A stretch of 64,000 bases of DNA from Massilia niastensis DSM 21313 (GCF_000382345.1 NZ_KB908109.1:1-64000); one strand, 5' to 3'; shown: positions 28,948-39,044, numbered from the stretch's first letter. Notes: generated by a model from the letters alone, not told the origin. A program made the numbers and translations.

Positions 28948-28966
28948 GTGGGCAGGACCTGCCCAC
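28948..28966. repeat. GTGGGC-type palindrome, convergent intergenic
   Basis: GTGGGCAGG-A-CCTGCCCAC, a perfect palindrome followed by CCTG, 5 bp before the end of the Tdi1-like gene. A relative with a 4-nt loop occurs at 33018-33039. A bidirectional terminator or REP-type repeat is likely. Confidence 0.6.
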
Positions 28967-28970
28967 CCTG

Positions 28971-29384
28971 CTAATTCCAGCGCGGCAGGCCGTCGAACTG
29001 CTGCGCGCCCTCCCCGGAAAACCGGATCAGCTCGGCCAGCGGGACGGTCGCCAGGTTGTCCCTGCCGTAGTGCCCGCCCAGCGCGCTCGGGATCTTCAGG
29101 CAGTACTTGCGTCCCTCGGTCAGCGGTCCCAGCGCCGCTTCGGCCAGGCGCACCACTTCGGGCATGTACCAGTCGTTCAGGAAATCCTGGTTATACGACA
29201 GCGCATCGAGCGCGGCCCGGCTGCTGGCGACCGGCTCGCAGCACAGGTCCTGCGGCCGCAGGCGCCAGTAATGGCCGTCTTCGTCGCGAATGATGAGGTT
29301 GCCGAATGCGTTTTCGCCCAGGACTTCGACCGCCGTCAGGCCTACCCAGCCCCAGGATGCGTTGATGTCGTCGACATGGATCAT
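28971..29384 (-). CDS. Tdi1-like (DUF1851) putative immunity protein
   Basis: 137 aa. The ATG at 29384 follows GGGAGG at 8-10 nt and gives MIHVDDINASWGW; a longer frame to 29531 is less likely because it would run into the tRNA promoter side. The pattern ENAFGNLIIRDEDGHYWRL, YNQDFLNDWYMPEVV, KYCLKIPSALGGHYGRDN and ELIRFSGEGAQQ matches the DUF1851/T6SS Tdi1 C-terminal domain family, which includes the immunity protein to the Tde1 DNase toxin of Agrobacterium. No toxin or T6SS gene is nearby, so it is an orphan here and might have another function. Confidence 0.7.
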   Translation of the reverse strand: MIHVDDINASWGWVGLTAVEVLGENAFGNLIIRDEDGHYWRLRPQDLCCEPVASSRAALDALSYNQDFLNDWYMPEVVRLAEAALGPLTEGRKYCLKIPSALGGHYGRDNLATVPLAELIRFSGEGAQQFDGLPRWN

Positions 29385-29544
29385 GTTCGCCCCTCCCTTG
29401 TCGCAGCAATACAGCTTCGACCGTGCAGGCTTGCCGGCGTTGCCGATGGATGAGCGGAGTTTGAGCTGGATCGCGTTTGCCGTGCGGATCGCGCCGGAAA
29501 AACGAAAAGGCCGCTGACTCTTGCGAATCAACGGCCTTGGAATC

Positions 29545-29621
29545 TGGTTGCGGGGACAGGATTTGAACCTGTGACCTTCGGGTTATGAGCCCGACGAGCT
29601 GCCAGACTGCTCCACCCCGCG
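29545..29621 (-). tRNA. tRNA-fMet (CAT)
   Basis: 77-nt initiator tRNA read on the minus strand: starts CGCGGGG with the C1-A72 mismatch typical of initiators, three G:C pairs in the anticodon stem (CGGGCTCATAACCCG), T-arm GGTTCAAATCC, and an encoded CCA at 29545-29547. The anticodon is CAT. Confidence 0.97.
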
Positions 29622-29634
29622 TCTGATGAAATGA

Positions 29635-29663
29635 ATTATACGCCCCTTCGCATCATTAGGCAA
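29635..29663 (-). promoter_or_regulatory. sigma-70 promoter of tRNA-fMet
   Basis: On the minus strand, TTGCCT and TATAAT are separated by exactly 17 bp, the -10 hexamer ending 13 bp before the mature 5' end of the tRNA. Confidence 0.8.
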
Positions 29664-29795
29664 TCTCAATCCACTCCTAATGTGCGATTGCAGCAGGTAA
29701 TGGCTCATGCGTAGGCGCCTTACCGCTGTCGCAAAGGCGGCATGGCTGGGCCAATCAGTGTAAAGTAAAGGGCAATATCAATACTTCGTTGACCT

Positions 29796-30377
29796 ATGAA
29801 ATTCTGCTCCGAGTGCGCCCATCCTGTCGCGCTGGCCATCCCCGAAGGCGACAACCGGCCGCGCTACGTCTGTCCGCACTGCAATACCATCCATTACCAA
29901 AATCCGAAAATGGTCATCGGTTCGATCCCGGTCTGGGAACAGGACGGCAAGGTGCAGGTCCTGCTGTGCCGCCGCGCCATCGAACCGCGCTACGGCTACT
30001 GGACCTTGCCGGCCGGCTTCATGGAAAACGAGGAAACCACCGGCCAGGCCGCGGTGCGCGAGACCGAGGAGGAAGCCGGCGCCAACGTCGAACTCGGCAA
30101 GCTGTTCACCCTGCTGAACGTCGCCCATGTCCACCAGGTCCACATGTTCTACCTGGCGCGCCTGCTCGACCTCGACTTCGAACCCGGCATCGAAAGCCTG
30201 GAAGCGAAACTGTTTACCGAAGCCGAGATCCCGTGGGACGAACTGGCTTTCCCGACCATCCGCACCACGCTCGAACTGTTCTTCGCCGACCGGATCAAGC
30301 TGCGCGAAGGCGGCAGCTACGGGTTCCACAGCCGGGACATCAACCGCCCCATGCTCGCTCCCCGCGAGCCCGACTGA
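29796..30377 (+). CDS. Nudix hydrolase with N-terminal zinc ribbon
   Basis: 193 aa. Four-Cys ribbon CSEC...CPHC (residues 4-31), then a Nudix domain with the box [22 protein letters not shown] split over about 78-100, matching GX5EX7REUXEEXGU. The zinc ribbon plus Nudix layout is that of NudC-like NAD(H) pyrophosphatases, but the protein is short of the NudC N-terminal region, so it may act on another nucleoside diphosphate. It starts 1 bp before aat begins its own reading (stop at 30377, aat ATG at 30379). Confidence 0.9.
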   Translation: MKFCSECAHPVALAIPEGDNRPRYVCPHCNTIHYQNPKMVIGSIPVWEQDGKVQVLLCRRAIEPRYGYWTLPAGFMENEETTGQAAVRETEEEAGANVELGKLFTLLNVAHVHQVHMFYLARLLDLDFEPGIESLEAKLFTEAEIPWDELAFPTIRTTLELFFADRIKLREGGSYGFHSRDINRPMLAPREPD

Positions 30378-30378
30378 C

Positions 30379-31107
30379 ATGATCCCCTGGCTCGAGACCG
30401 ATACGCCGTTTCCCGACGTGTCCGAGGCGCTGACCGTGGACGCGCCGGGACTGCTCGCGGCCGGGGCCGATCTCTCGCCGCAGCGCCTGCTGCTTGCATA
30501 CAAGAACGGTATCTTTCCCTGGTTCTCGGAAGGCCAGCCCATCCTGTGGTGGAGCACCGATCCGCGCATGGTGCTGTACACCGACCGCTTCAAGGTCAGC
30601 GACAGCCTGAGGAAAGCGCTGCGCCGGGTCGAGCGCAGCCGGCTGGGCGGCGGGCGCTGGGACGTGCGCTTCGACAGCGCCTTCGAGGACGTGATGCGCG
30701 CCTGCGCCGCGCCGCGCCGCGACGGACCGGGCACCTGGATCTCCGAAGAGATCGTCGACGGCTATACCGGCCTGCACCGCCTCGGCTACGCGCACTCGTC
30801 CGAGGTCTGGCTGGACGGCGAGCTGGTCGGCGGCGCCTATGGCGTCTGCATCGGCCGCATGTTCTATGGCGAGTCGATGTTCGCGCGCGTCTCGGACGCG
30901 TCCAAGATCGCGCTGGCCTACCTGGTCGGCTTCCTGCGCGGCCATGGCGTGCGCCTGATCGATTGCCAGCAGGAGACCGGCCACCTGGCCTCGCTGGGCG
31001 CCGCGCCGATCCCGCGCAGCGCCTTCCTGGAGCATTTGCGCGCCGCGATCCGCGAACCCGCCATTGAACGGTGGCAGGTTGTTGCACCGTTGACTGGGGA
31101 ACGGTAA
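30379..31107 (+). CDS. aat: leucyl/phenylalanyl-tRNA--protein transferase
   Basis: 242 aa, the expected length. Family segments: the [26 protein letters not shown]-terminal motif split over about 25-50, [33 protein letters not shown] and [16 protein letters not shown]. It attaches Leu or Phe to N-terminal Arg/Lys to mark proteins for ClpSAP. The ATG at 30379 follows the Nudix stop by one base. With bpt downstream, both bacterial N-degron aminoacyl transferases are side by side. Confidence 0.97.
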   Translation: MIPWLETDTPFPDVSEALTVDAPGLLAAGADLSPQRLLLAYKNGIFPWFSEGQPILWWSTDPRMVLYTDRFKVSDSLRKALRRVERSRLGGGRWDVRFDSAFEDVMRACAAPRRDGPGTWISEEIVDGYTGLHRLGYAHSSEVWLDGELVGGAYGVCIGRMFYGESMFARVSDASKIALAYLVGFLRGHGVRLIDCQQETGHLASLGAAPIPRSAFLEHLRAAIREPAIERWQVVAPLTGER

Positions 31108-31160
31108 CGCGGACTGGATTTCGCTAAAATAGGTCCACCACGTCGTCTCGAGAGTCTTGC

Positions 31161-31889
31161 ATGACGCACCTAAATGACCTGCCCTTTGCCACGCTGCAGT
31201 TCTATACAACCGCGCCCTATCCGTGCAGCTATCTCGACGCGCGCCAGGCCCGCTCGCAGGTTGCGACACCTTCGCACCTGATCAACGCCGACGTGTATTC
31301 CGAGCTGGTCAAGAACGGTTTTCGCCGCAGCGGCATCTTCACCTACCGTCCTTATTGCGACGGCTGCCAGGCCTGCATCCCGGTGCGCGTCAAGTGCGAG
31401 GACTTCGCGCCCAACCGCACCCAGCGCCGGGCCTGGAAGCGCCACGCCGACCTGGTCGCGATGGTGGCCAACCTGTCGTTCTCGGACGAGCACTATGCGC
31501 TCTACCTGCGCTACCAGACCACCCGCCATGTGGGCGGCGGCATGGACCAGGACAGCCGCGACCAGTACGCCCAGTTCCTGCTGCAAAGCCGCGTCAATAC
31601 CCGCCTGGTCGAGTTCCGCGAGCCCAACGGCACCCTGCGCATGGTATCGATCATCGACGTGCTGTCGGACGGCCTGTCGTCGGTGTACACCTTCTTCGAT
31701 CCCGACGTCGTGGGCGCATCCTACGGCACCTACAACGTGATGTGGCAGGTCAACCAGGCGCGCGAGCTGGGCCTCTCTTATGTCTACCTGGGCTACTGGA
31801 TCGAGCAGAGCCCGAAGATGGCGTACAAGATCAATTTCCGCCCCCTCGAGGCGCGCATGAACGGCGTCTGGGGGGTATTGAACCGCTGA
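31161..31889 (+). CDS. bpt: aspartate/glutamate leucyltransferase (Bpt, ATE1-like)
   Basis: 242 aa ATE-family enzyme. N-terminal Cys-rich part: PYPCSYLD and [17 protein letters not shown]-terminal GNAT-like fold with [19 protein letters not shown] and [18 protein letters not shown]. It transfers Leu to N-terminal Asp/Glu, sending substrates to the ClpSAP pathway. It follows aat by 53 bp. The order aat-bpt-pyrD is conserved in related betaproteobacteria. Confidence 0.96.
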   Translation: MTHLNDLPFATLQFYTTAPYPCSYLDARQARSQVATPSHLINADVYSELVKNGFRRSGIFTYRPYCDGCQACIPVRVKCEDFAPNRTQRRAWKRHADLVAMVANLSFSDEHYALYLRYQTTRHVGGGMDQDSRDQYAQFLLQSRVNTRLVEFREPNGTLRMVSIIDVLSDGLSSVYTFFDPDVVGASYGTYNVMWQVNQARELGLSYVYLGYWIEQSPKMAYKINFRPLEARMNGVWGVLNR

Positions 31890-31969
31890 GCGGGCCGCCG
31901 GCGGGGACATTCGACGAGCTTGCCGGTCCGGCACTGTAAAATGGCGGCGAAATAACCTCCGAGTGCCCC

Positions 31970-33007
31970 ATGTCCGACAAACTCCTGTATACCCTCGCCC
32001 GCCCCCTGCTGTTCACGCTCGACCCCGAAACGGCCCACAACCTGACCCTGCCCGCCCTGCGCCGCGCCGCGCAGCTCGGCCTGACCGGGGTCGTCGGCAA
32101 GCCCGCACCCGATCCGCGCACCGTGATGGGCATCACTTTCCCGAACCCGGTCGGCCTGGCCGCCGGCCTCGACAAGGATGGCGCCTACATCGACGGCCTG
32201 GCCGCGCTCGGCTTCGGCTCGATCGAGATCGGCACCGTGACGCCGCGCGGCCAGATGGGCAACCCGAAGCCGCGCATCTTCCGCCTGCCGCGCGCGCGCG
32301 GGATCATCAACCGCATGGGCTTCAACAATGGCGGGGTGGACGCCTTCGTCGCCAACGTGCAGGCCTCGCGCTTCTACCAGGACAAGCAGGGCGTGCTGGG
32401 CCTGAACATCGGCAAGAACGCCGACACCCCGATCGAGCGCGCGGCCGACGACTACCTGCACTGCCTGCGCAAGGTGTATCCGTACGCCAGCTATGTGACG
32501 GTCAACATCTCGTCGCCGAACACCAAGAACCTGCGCCAGCTGCAGAGCGCGTCGGAACTGGATGCGCTGCTGGCCCAGCTGAAGGACGAACAGGCGCGCC
32601 TGGCCGACCAGCACGGCCGCTACGTGCCGCTGGCGCTGAAGATCGCACCGGACATCGACGGCGACCAGATCCGCAACATCGCGGGCGCCCTGCTGCGCCA
32701 CAAGATCGATGGCGTGATCGCCACCAACACCACGCTGAGCCGCGACAGCGTCCGGGGCCTGTCGCATGCGGAGGAAACGGGCGGGCTGTCGGGGGCGCCG
32801 GTGTTCGAGCTGTCGAACATCGTGATCCGGGCGCTCAAGACCGAGCTGGGGGATGAGGTGCCGATCATCGGCGTGGGCGGGATCATGCGCGGGCAGGATG
32901 CGCGCGCCAAGATCGCGGCGGGGGCGAAGCTGGTGCAGCTTTACAGTGGGCTGATCTATGCGGGGCCGGCGCTGGTGAAGGAGTGTGCGAAGGCGCTCAA
33001 GGGCTGA
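31970..33007 (+). CDS. pyrD: dihydroorotate dehydrogenase (quinone), class 2
   Basis: 345 aa. N-terminal amphipathic helix region (about 1-35) that docks on the membrane, then the FMN barrel: [15 protein letters not shown], the catalytic Ser in [11 protein letters not shown] (about 184), [10 protein letters not shown] and [12 protein letters not shown]. It oxidises dihydroorotate to orotate with ubiquinone in pyrimidine synthesis. Length and motifs are fully typical. Confidence 0.97.
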   Translation: MSDKLLYTLARPLLFTLDPETAHNLTLPALRRAAQLGLTGVVGKPAPDPRTVMGITFPNPVGLAAGLDKDGAYIDGLAALGFGSIEIGTVTPRGQMGNPKPRIFRLPRARGIINRMGFNNGGVDAFVANVQASRFYQDKQGVLGLNIGKNADTPIERAADDYLHCLRKVYPYASYVTVNISSPNTKNLRQLQSASELDALLAQLKDEQARLADQHGRYVPLALKIAPDIDGDQIRNIAGALLRHKIDGVIATNTTLSRDSVRGLSHAEETGGLSGAPVFELSNIVIRALKTELGDEVPIIGVGGIMRGQDARAKIAAGAKLVQLYSGLIYAGPALVKECAKALKG

Positions 33008-33017
33008 CCATCTCCGC

Positions 33018-33039
33018 GTGGGCGGGAAGACCCGCCCAC
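33018..33039. repeat. GTGGGC-type palindrome between pyrD and the cysB-like gene
   Basis: GTGGGCGGG / CCCGCCCAC stem with an AAGA loop, in the 46-bp convergent space between pyrD and the LysR gene. Likely a bidirectional terminator or REP repeat; a weaker relative lies near 37864-37918. Confidence 0.6.
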
Positions 33040-33053
33040 CCTGCCGATTAAGC

Positions 33054-33983
33054 TCACTCCGCCGCCTGCAAGGCCTTCTCGATATCCGCCCGCGTGTAGC
33101 CCTGGGCGAAGCGCTCGATGAAGTGATACGCATACGCCCGCAGGTAGGACCCGCGGCGCACCGCCAGCCTGGTCACGTTCTGCGCGAACAGGTGCGATAC
33201 CTCGATCGCCCGCAGCCCCTTGTCGCGGCCGTGGTCGAAGGCCATCGAGGCCACGATCCCCACGCCCAGTCCCAGGCTCACGTACTGCTTGATGACGTCC
33301 GAATCCATCGCCGTCAGCACGATGTCCGGCGCCAGCCCGGCCTCGATGAATGCGGCATCGATATGGCTGCGGCCGGTGAAGCCGACGTCGTAGGTGATGA
33401 GCGGATACTCGGCCAGGTCCTCCAGGCGCAGCGGCGTCGCGCTGTTGAAGATCGGGTGGCCTTCCGGCGCCACCACCAGGTGGCTCCAGCGGTAGCACGG
33501 GAAGGACACCAGGTCAGGGAAGGCCGACAGGCCCTCGGTCGCGATGCCGATGTCGGCCTTGCCCGACAGGACCCACTCCGCGATATGCTCCGGCGCGCTC
33601 TGTTGCAGGGCGATGCGCACGCCCGGGAAGGCCGCCCGGAACGACTGCACCACCTGCGGCAGCGCATAGCGCGCCTGGGTGTGGGTCACCGCCACCGTCA
33701 GGGTGCCGCTGTCCTGGGCCGAATACTCGCGGCTGGCCTGCTGCAGGTTCTCGGCCTCCACCAGCAGGCGCTCGACGATCCGCAGGATGCCCTTGCCGGG
33801 CGGGGTCAGGCCGGTCAGGCGCTTGCCGTTGCGCTCGAAGATCTCGACGCCGAGTTCTTCTTCGAGCTCGCGGATCTGGCGCGACACGCCGGGCTGCGAG
33901 GTGAACAGCGCGTTCGCCACCTCGGTCAGGTTGTAGTCGCGGCGGGCCGCCTCGCGCACGGAACGCAGTTGCTGGAAATTCAT
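33054..33983 (-). CDS. cysB: CysB-type LysR family regulator
   Basis: 309 aa. N-terminal winged helix [37 protein letters not shown] is the CysB/Cbl type (here over residues 1-37), and the effector domain has VATTTQARYA-like [11 protein letters not shown] and GDADIGIA-like [10 protein letters not shown]. CysB regulators activate sulfate uptake and cysteine genes in response to N-acetylserine. Its start overlaps the cysA stop by 4 bp, so it is the last gene of cysT-cysW-cysA-cysB and probably autoregulates that operon. Confidence 0.93.
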   Translation of the reverse strand: MNFQQLRSVREAARRDYNLTEVANALFTSQPGVSRQIRELEEELGVEIFERNGKRLTGLTPPGKGILRIVERLLVEAENLQQASREYSAQDSGTLTVAVTHTQARYALPQVVQSFRAAFPGVRIALQQSAPEHIAEWVLSGKADIGIATEGLSAFPDLVSFPCYRWSHLVVAPEGHPIFNSATPLRLEDLAEYPLITYDVGFTGRSHIDAAFIEAGLAPDIVLTAMDSDVIKQYVSLGLGVGIVASMAFDHGRDKGLRAIEVSHLFAQNVTRLAVRRGSYLRAYAYHFIERFAQGYTRADIEKALQAAE

Positions 33984-35053
33984 ATGCCTTCACCCTGATC
34001 CACGAACACTTCGATACGGCGCGGACGCACTACCAGCGTCTCGCCTTCCTTCAGGCCGAGGCGCGCGAAGCGCTCGTTCGGCATGACTGCTTCGATCAGC
34101 TGCGCATTGTCGGCGCGCTCCAGGTCGAGCTGGGCCAGCGGACCGATCGCATGGGCGCGGCGCAGCTTGGCCACCACGCCCTCGAGGCCCGGCGCGTAGC
34201 GCTCGACATCGAGGTCGTGCGGACGCACATAGCCGATCCCTGCGCCGTTTTGCACGCCCGCATGCTCGGGCGCCTTGAAGCTCACGTCGCCGCTGGCCAG
34301 CACGCCCTCGTGCACGCGGCCATGGAACAGGTTCACGTTGCCCAGGAAGCCGTAGACGAAGGGCGAAGCCGGCTGGTTGTACACCGCATCCGGCGTGCCC
34401 TGCTGCTCGACGCGGCCCTTGTTCATCAGGACGATCTGGTCGGCCACCTCGAGCGCCTCTTCCTGGTCGTGGGTCACGAAGATCGAGCTCACGTGCAGGT
34501 CGTCGTGCAGGCGGCGCAGCCAGCGCCGCAATTCCTTGCGCACCTTGGCGTCCAGGGCGCCGAACGGCTCGTCCAGCAGCAGCACGCGCGGCTCCACCGC
34601 CAGGGCGCGGGCCAGCGCGATACGCTGGCGCTGGCCGCCCGAGAGCTGCGGCGGATAGCGGTCGGCGATCCAGTCCAGCTGCACCAGCTCCAGCAGCTGG
34701 CGCACCTTGTCGCGGATCTGCTGCTCGGAGGGGCGTTCGCGGCGCGGCTTGACGCGCAGGCCGAAGGCGACGTTCTCGAACACGGTCATGTGCTTGAACA
34801 GCGCGTAATGCTGGAACACGAAGCCGACCTGGCGTTCGCGCACGTGGCGGTGCGAGGCATCCTGGCCGTCGAGCAGGACGGCGCCCGAATCCGGATGCTC
34901 GAGGCCCGCGATGATGCGCAGCAGGGTCGTCTTGCCGCAGCCCGAAGGGCCCAGCAGCGCCGTCAGCTCGCCGTCGGGGAACTTGAGCGAGACATCGTCC
35001 AGCGCGGTGAACTGGCCGAACTGCTTGCGGATGTGTTGGACTTCAATCGTCAT
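33980..35053 (-). CDS. cysA: sulfate/thiosulfate ABC transporter ATP-binding protein
   Basis: 357 aa. Walker [10 protein letters not shown] (about 36-44), signature LSGGQRQR (about 136-143), Walker [14 protein letters not shown]-loop VTHDQEEAL, and a C-terminal TOBE-like regulatory domain (about 230-357). It powers sulfate import with CysT and CysW. It starts 4 bp after the cysW stop. Confidence 0.96.
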   Translation of the reverse strand: MTIEVQHIRKQFGQFTALDDVSLKFPDGELTALLGPSGCGKTTLLRIIAGLEHPDSGAVLLDGQDASHRHVRERQVGFVFQHYALFKHMTVFENVAFGLRVKPRRERPSEQQIRDKVRQLLELVQLDWIADRYPPQLSGGQRQRIALARALAVEPRVLLLDEPFGALDAKVRKELRRWLRRLHDDLHVSSIFVTHDQEEALEVADQIVLMNKGRVEQQGTPDAVYNQPASPFVYGFLGNVNLFHGRVHEGVLASGDVSFKAPEHAGVQNGAGIGYVRPHDLDVERYAPGLEGVVAKLRRAHAIGPLAQLDLERADNAQLIEAVMPNERFARLGLKEGETLVVRPRRIEVFVDQGEGI

Positions 35054-35057
35054 GCTG

Positions 35058-35972
35058 CTACTCCGGAAGGCGGACGTCGGTCGAGGCCTTGCGGGCCTGG
35101 TGCAGACGCCATTCGATAAAGGACTTGACAGCCAGTGTCACCAGCGCGAGCAGCGCCAGCAGCGATGCGATCGCGAACGCGGCCGTGAAATTGTATTCGT
35201 TGTACAGGATCTCGACCTGCAGCGGCATCGTGTTGGTCTCGCCGCGGATGTGGCCGGACACCACCGACACCGCGCCGAATTCGCCCATGGCGCGGGCGTT
35301 ACACAGGATGACGCCGTACAGCAGGCCCCACTTGATGTTCGGCAGCGTGACGCGGAAGAAGGTGGACCAGCCCGAAGCCCCCAGCACCAGCGCGGCTTCT
35401 TCCTCTTCGGTGCCCTGCTGCTGCATCAGCGGGATCAGCTCGCGCGCCACGAACGGGAAGGTGATGAACACCGTCGCCAGCACGATGCCGGGCACCGCGA
35501 ACAGGATCTTGATGTCGTGCTCCATCAGCCACGGTCCGAACCAGCCTTCGGCGCCGAACATCAGCACGTAGATCATGCCCGCGATCACCGGCGACACCGA
35601 GAACGGCAGGTCGATCAGGGTGAGCAGCACGCTCTTGCCGCGGAATTCGAACTTGGCGATGGCCCAGGCGGCGGCCACGCCGAACACCAGGTTCAGCGGC
35701 ACCGAGATGCCGGCCGCGATCAGGGTCAGCTTGATGGCGGAAATCGCGTCCGGATCGGTGATCGATTCGACGTAGGTTGCCCAGCCGCGCTTGAGCGCTT
35801 CGGTGAACACCGCCGCCAGCGGCACGAACAGGAACAGGGTCAGGAACAGCAGCGCCACCGCGATCAGGGTGATGCGCACCCAGCCCGGCTCCATCAGGTT
35901 GGTCGCCGGCTTGCGCGCCGGCGCACTGGCCGGACGCGCCGGCGGATTGATCTTGTCGAGGACCGCGCTCAT
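35058..35972 (-). CDS. cysW: sulfate ABC transporter permease CysW
   Basis: 304 aa, six helices. The cytoplasmic EAA-type loop is visible in [29 protein letters not shown] (about 180-208), and [14 protein letters not shown] is the CysW hallmark. It pairs with CysT in the membrane. Its ATG overlaps the cysT stop by 4 bp. Confidence 0.95.
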   Translation of the reverse strand: MSAVLDKINPPARPASAPARKPATNLMEPGWVRITLIAVALLFLTLFLFVPLAAVFTEALKRGWATYVESITDPDAISAIKLTLIAAGISVPLNLVFGVAAAWAIAKFEFRGKSVLLTLIDLPFSVSPVIAGMIYVLMFGAEGWFGPWLMEHDIKILFAVPGIVLATVFITFPFVARELIPLMQQQGTEEEEAALVLGASGWSTFFRVTLPNIKWGLLYGVILCNARAMGEFGAVSVVSGHIRGETNTMPLQVEILYNEYNFTAAFAIASLLALLALVTLAVKSFIEWRLHQARKASTDVRLPE

Positions 35973-36832
35973 TTCTTGCCTGCCCGTTTGCGTGCCCAGG
36001 CCTGCAGCAGGTTGATCGTCAGGAGCAGGATGAACGAGATGATCAGCATGACCACGGCGATCGCGGTGGCGCCGGTGTAGTCGTACTGCTCCAGCTTGGT
36101 AATGATGAACAGCGGCGTGATCTCGGACACCAGCGGCAGGTTGCCGGCGATGAAGATCACCGAGCCGTATTCGCCGGTGGCGCGGGCGAAGGCCAGCGCG
36201 AAGCCGGTCAGCAGCGCCGGCGTGATCGTCGGCAGCACCACGCGGACGAAGGTCTGGAGCGGGCTGGCGCCCAGGCTGGCGGCGGCTTCCTCGAGCTCTC
36301 TCTCGGCTTCCTCGAGCACCGGCTGCACCGTGCGCACCACGAACGGCAGGCCGATGAAGGTCAGCGCCACCACCACGCCCAGCGGCGTGAAGGCGACCTT
36401 GATGCCGTACTCGGCCAGGTATTGGCCGATCCAGCCGTTATGCGAATACAGCGCGGTGAGCGTGATGCCGGCCACCGCGGTCGGCAGCGCGAACGGCAGG
36501 TCGACCAGGGCGTCGACGAAGCGCTTGCCGGGGAACTGGTAGCGCACCAGCACCCAGGCGACGATGCCGCCGAAGATCACGTTGATGAAGGCGCCGATCA
36601 GCGAGGCGCCGAAGGTCAGGCGGTAGGACGCCATCACGCGCTCGGAGGTGACGGCGCCCCAGAAGGCGTCCCAGCTCATGGTGAAGGTCTTCAGGAAGAC
36701 CGCCGACAGCGGGATCAGGACGATCAGCGCCAGGTAAAAGATCGTGAAGCCGAGCGACAGCCCGAAACCGGGGATGACCCGGCCCGGACTCTTGCGCTTC
36801 GGCGCCCGGCGCGGCTGTGCGATGGATGTCAT
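35969..36832 (-). CDS. cysT: sulfate ABC transporter permease CysT
   Basis: 287 aa, six helices. EAA loop in [25 protein letters not shown], and [14 protein letters not shown], the CysT/CysU hallmark. It heads the cysT-W-A-B operon. No periplasmic binding-protein gene (sbp or cysP) lies upstream; the adjoining gene is a TauE/SafE transporter. Confidence 0.95.
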   Translation of the reverse strand: MTSIAQPRRAPKRKSPGRVIPGFGLSLGFTIFYLALIVLIPLSAVFLKTFTMSWDAFWGAVTSERVMASYRLTFGASLIGAFINVIFGGIVAWVLVRYQFPGKRFVDALVDLPFALPTAVAGITLTALYSHNGWIGQYLAEYGIKVAFTPLGVVVALTFIGLPFVVRTVQPVLEEAERELEEAAASLGASPLQTFVRVVLPTITPALLTGFALAFARATGEYGSVIFIAGNLPLVSEITPLFIITKLEQYDYTGATAIAVVMLIISFILLLTINLLQAWARKRAGKK

Positions 36833-36866
36833 GGAGGCCCTTATTACAAATTCTTCTAACGGGCTA

Positions 36867-36896
36867 AGATAATCTCACGCAGTATTCATAAAGCAA
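36867..36896 (-). promoter_or_regulatory. candidate promoter of the cysTWA-cysB operon
   Basis: On the minus strand, TTGCTT and TTATCT are 18 bp apart, the -10 ending about 35 bp before the cysT start. The AT-rich sequence around it is where CysB would be expected to bind; no exact site can be defined by eye. Confidence 0.35.
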
Positions 36897-36944
36897 ACGA
36901 AACTTTCCTCATTTGCATAGACAGTTTCTGCTATTTGGCGAGCC

Positions 36945-37718
36945 TCAAAGAACGAGCTTCGCTGCAACGCCGGTCAGGGTCGTGGCCAGCAGGACGCGCA
37001 GGAAGCGTTCCGGCACGGCGCGCGACAGCATGGCGCCGAGGGTGATGCCAGGCAAGGAACCGACCAGCAGGGTCAGCAGCAGCATCCAGTTGATCGAACC
37101 CAGCCACCAGTGGCCGAGGGCGGCGATGGCGGTCAGCGGCACCGCGTAGGCGATGTCGGTGCCGGCCACCTCGGACGGGGTCAGGCGCGGATACAGGAAT
37201 ACCAGCAGGGTGGCGCCGATGGCGCCGGCGCCGATCGAGGACACGGTGACCAGCACGCCGAGCACGGCGCCGGAAATGATGGTGACGGCGGACAGCGAGC
37301 GGCCCTGGAGCTGGCGCTCCGGGTGGGCATTGATCCAGGCCAGCAGCTTGCTGCGGAACAGCAGCGCGATCACGGTCAGCATGACCGAGATGGCGATCGA
37401 ATAGCGGATCACCTGGCCCATGCCGGCATCCAGGCCGCCGAAATAGCGCAAGCCGATTGCGGCCACCACCGCGGCGGGCAGCGCGCCCAGGCACAGGCGG
37501 CCCACGATCGGCCACTTGACATTGCCGTTGAAGCGGTGAGTGATGGTGCCGGCGCCCTTGGTGATGGACGCGAAGGCGAGATCGGTGCCGACGGCGACCG
37601 AGGGCGAGACGCCGAACAGCAGGGTCAGGAGCGGGGTCATGAGCGAACCGCCCCCTACCCCGGTCATCCCGACCAGTACTCCGACGGCGAATCCCGCTAT
37701 TACATAAGTCATCGACAT
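36945..37718 (-). CDS. TauE/SafE (TSUP) family sulfur-anion transporter
   Basis: 257 aa, about eight helices, two-fold pseudo-repeat with GMTGVGGGSLMTPLL and SSIGAGAIGATLLVFLYPRLTPSEVAGTDIAYA. The ATG at 37718 follows GGGAG by 8 nt. TSUP proteins move sulfite, sulfoacetate, thiosulfate or related anions; being next to the cys operon suggests a sulfur role, perhaps export of sulfite or import of an organosulfur anion. It faces the same way as cysT, 112 bp upstream of it, so partial read-through is possible. Confidence 0.88.
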   Translation of the reverse strand: MSMTYVIAGFAVGVLVGMTGVGGGSLMTPLLTLLFGVSPSVAVGTDLAFASITKGAGTITHRFNGNVKWPIVGRLCLGALPAAVVAAIGLRYFGGLDAGMGQVIRYSIAISVMLTVIALLFRSKLLAWINAHPERQLQGRSLSAVTIISGAVLGVLVTVSSIGAGAIGATLLVFLYPRLTPSEVAGTDIAYAVPLTAIAALGHWWLGSINWMLLLTLLVGSLPGITLGAMLSRAVPERFLRVLLATTLTGVAAKLVL

Positions 37719-37925
37719 TGCTGTGCTCCCAGTGTGGCGCACAGGGTAAGTCGGCTCTGCCGTTTGACAAACGACAGCTTCCTTATTTGCTTATGCGGAG
37801 ATATTCGATGAATGAAGCGGAAAATGTTGCATTGCCGCCACATTTAACTGGTTTATATTGACTTGCAGGGAGGGCGGCAGAGCCCGCTTAGCGCCCGCGC
37901 CCACCCTGCCGCAAGCCAGGACGGC

Positions 37926-38564
37926 TTACTTGTTCGGCTGCGGCGTGAAGCGCAGGTAAGGACGCGGCGACTCGTAGCCTTTCGGGTACTTCTGCCTGAT
38001 CACTTCCGGGTCCGTCACGGTCAGCGGGATGATGACCGGATCGCCATCCTTCCAGTTGCCCGGGGTGGCCACGGTGTAGCCGTCGGTCAGCTGCAGCGCG
38101 TCGATCACGCGCAGCACTTCATCGAAGTTGCGGCCGGTGCTCATCGGGTAGGTGATGGTCAGGCGCACCTTCTTGGCCGGGTCGATCACGAACAGCGAGC
38201 GCACGGTGGCGGTCAGCGACTGCTCCGGGTGGATCATGTCGTACAGCTCCGAGACCTTCCTGTCGGCGTCGGCGATGATCGGGAAGCCGACCACGGTCTT
38301 CTGGGTCTCTTCGATGTCCTTGATCCACTCGTTGTGCTTGTCCACCGGGTCGACCGACAGCGCGATCGCCTTGACATTGCGCTTCTCGAATTCAGGCTTG
38401 AGCCTGGCGGTCAGGCCCAGCTCGGTGGTGCAGACCGGGGTGAAATCGGCCGGATGGGAGAACAGCACGACCCACGAGTCGCCTGCCCATTCGTGGAAGC
38501 GGATCTTGCCGATGCTGGAATCCTGTTCAAAATCGGGTGCGGTATCGCCGAGGCGCAAACTCAT
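37926..38564 (-). CDS. 1-Cys peroxiredoxin (Prx6 type)
   Basis: 212 aa. Peroxidatic Cys45 sits in PADFTPVCTTEL, and no other cysteine is present in the protein, consistent with a 1-Cys mechanism; Prx6 features DPVDKHNEWI and the C-terminal domain with GNWKDGDPVIIP are visible. It reduces peroxides with an external thiol. The start is taken at ATG 38564 (MSLRLGDTAPDFE) since GGAG lies 6 nt before it; several in-frame ATGs just upstream (to 38588) leave the start slightly uncertain. Confidence 0.94.
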   Translation of the reverse strand: MSLRLGDTAPDFEQDSSIGKIRFHEWAGDSWVVLFSHPADFTPVCTTELGLTARLKPEFEKRNVKAIALSVDPVDKHNEWIKDIEETQKTVVGFPIIADADRKVSELYDMIHPEQSLTATVRSLFVIDPAKKVRLTITYPMSTGRNFDEVLRVIDALQLTDGYTVATPGNWKDGDPVIIPLTVTDPEVIRQKYPKGYESPRPYLRFTPQPNK

Positions 38565-38639
38565 CATCATCTCCATGGTTGAGGACAAACAGGTAGCCGG
38601 CAGGCGTGCCGCCGGCTTGCCGCAGGACGTATCCGGCGG

Positions 38640-39026
38640 CTAGAAAAAACGGTTGTACAGAACGACGGCCCAGGTCGCCACCGCGATCAGCAGGGTCAGC
38701 GCGACGGCGCCGCTGCCCATGTCCTTCGCGACTTTCGACAGCGGATGGCGCTCGAGCGAGATGCGGTCGACCACCGCCTCGATGGCCGAGTTGATCAGTT
38801 CGACGACGAGCACCTGCACCAGCACGGCGATCAGCGCCAGCTTCTGGAAGCCGGACAGCGGCAGCGCCAGCGCGACCACGACGGCCACGGCCATCACGCA
38901 GATCTCCTGGCGGAACGCCGCTTCGCTGCGCCATGCCCAGGCGAAGCCATCCCAGGTGTTGCGGCACGCCGAGATGATGCGGTCGAGGCCGCGCTTGGTC
39001 TTGAATTCGCTGATCGGCTGTTCCAT
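38640..39026 (-). CDS. dgkA: diacylglycerol kinase
   Basis: 128 aa, three helices. Typical segments: RIISACRNTWDGFAWAWRSEAAFRQE and the active-site VELINSAIEAVVDRIS, with KDMGSGAVAL. It phosphorylates diacylglycerol released by membrane-derived oligosaccharide or lipid turnover. The ATG at 39026 gives MEQPISEFKTKRG; the in-frame extension to 39131 lacks family sequence. Confidence 0.95.
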   Translation of the reverse strand: MEQPISEFKTKRGLDRIISACRNTWDGFAWAWRSEAAFRQEICVMAVAVVVALALPLSGFQKLALIAVLVQVLVVELINSAIEAVVDRISLERHPLSKVAKDMGSGAVALTLLIAVATWAVVLYNRFF

Positions 39027-39044
39027 CGTGCTCAAAAGGTTGAA

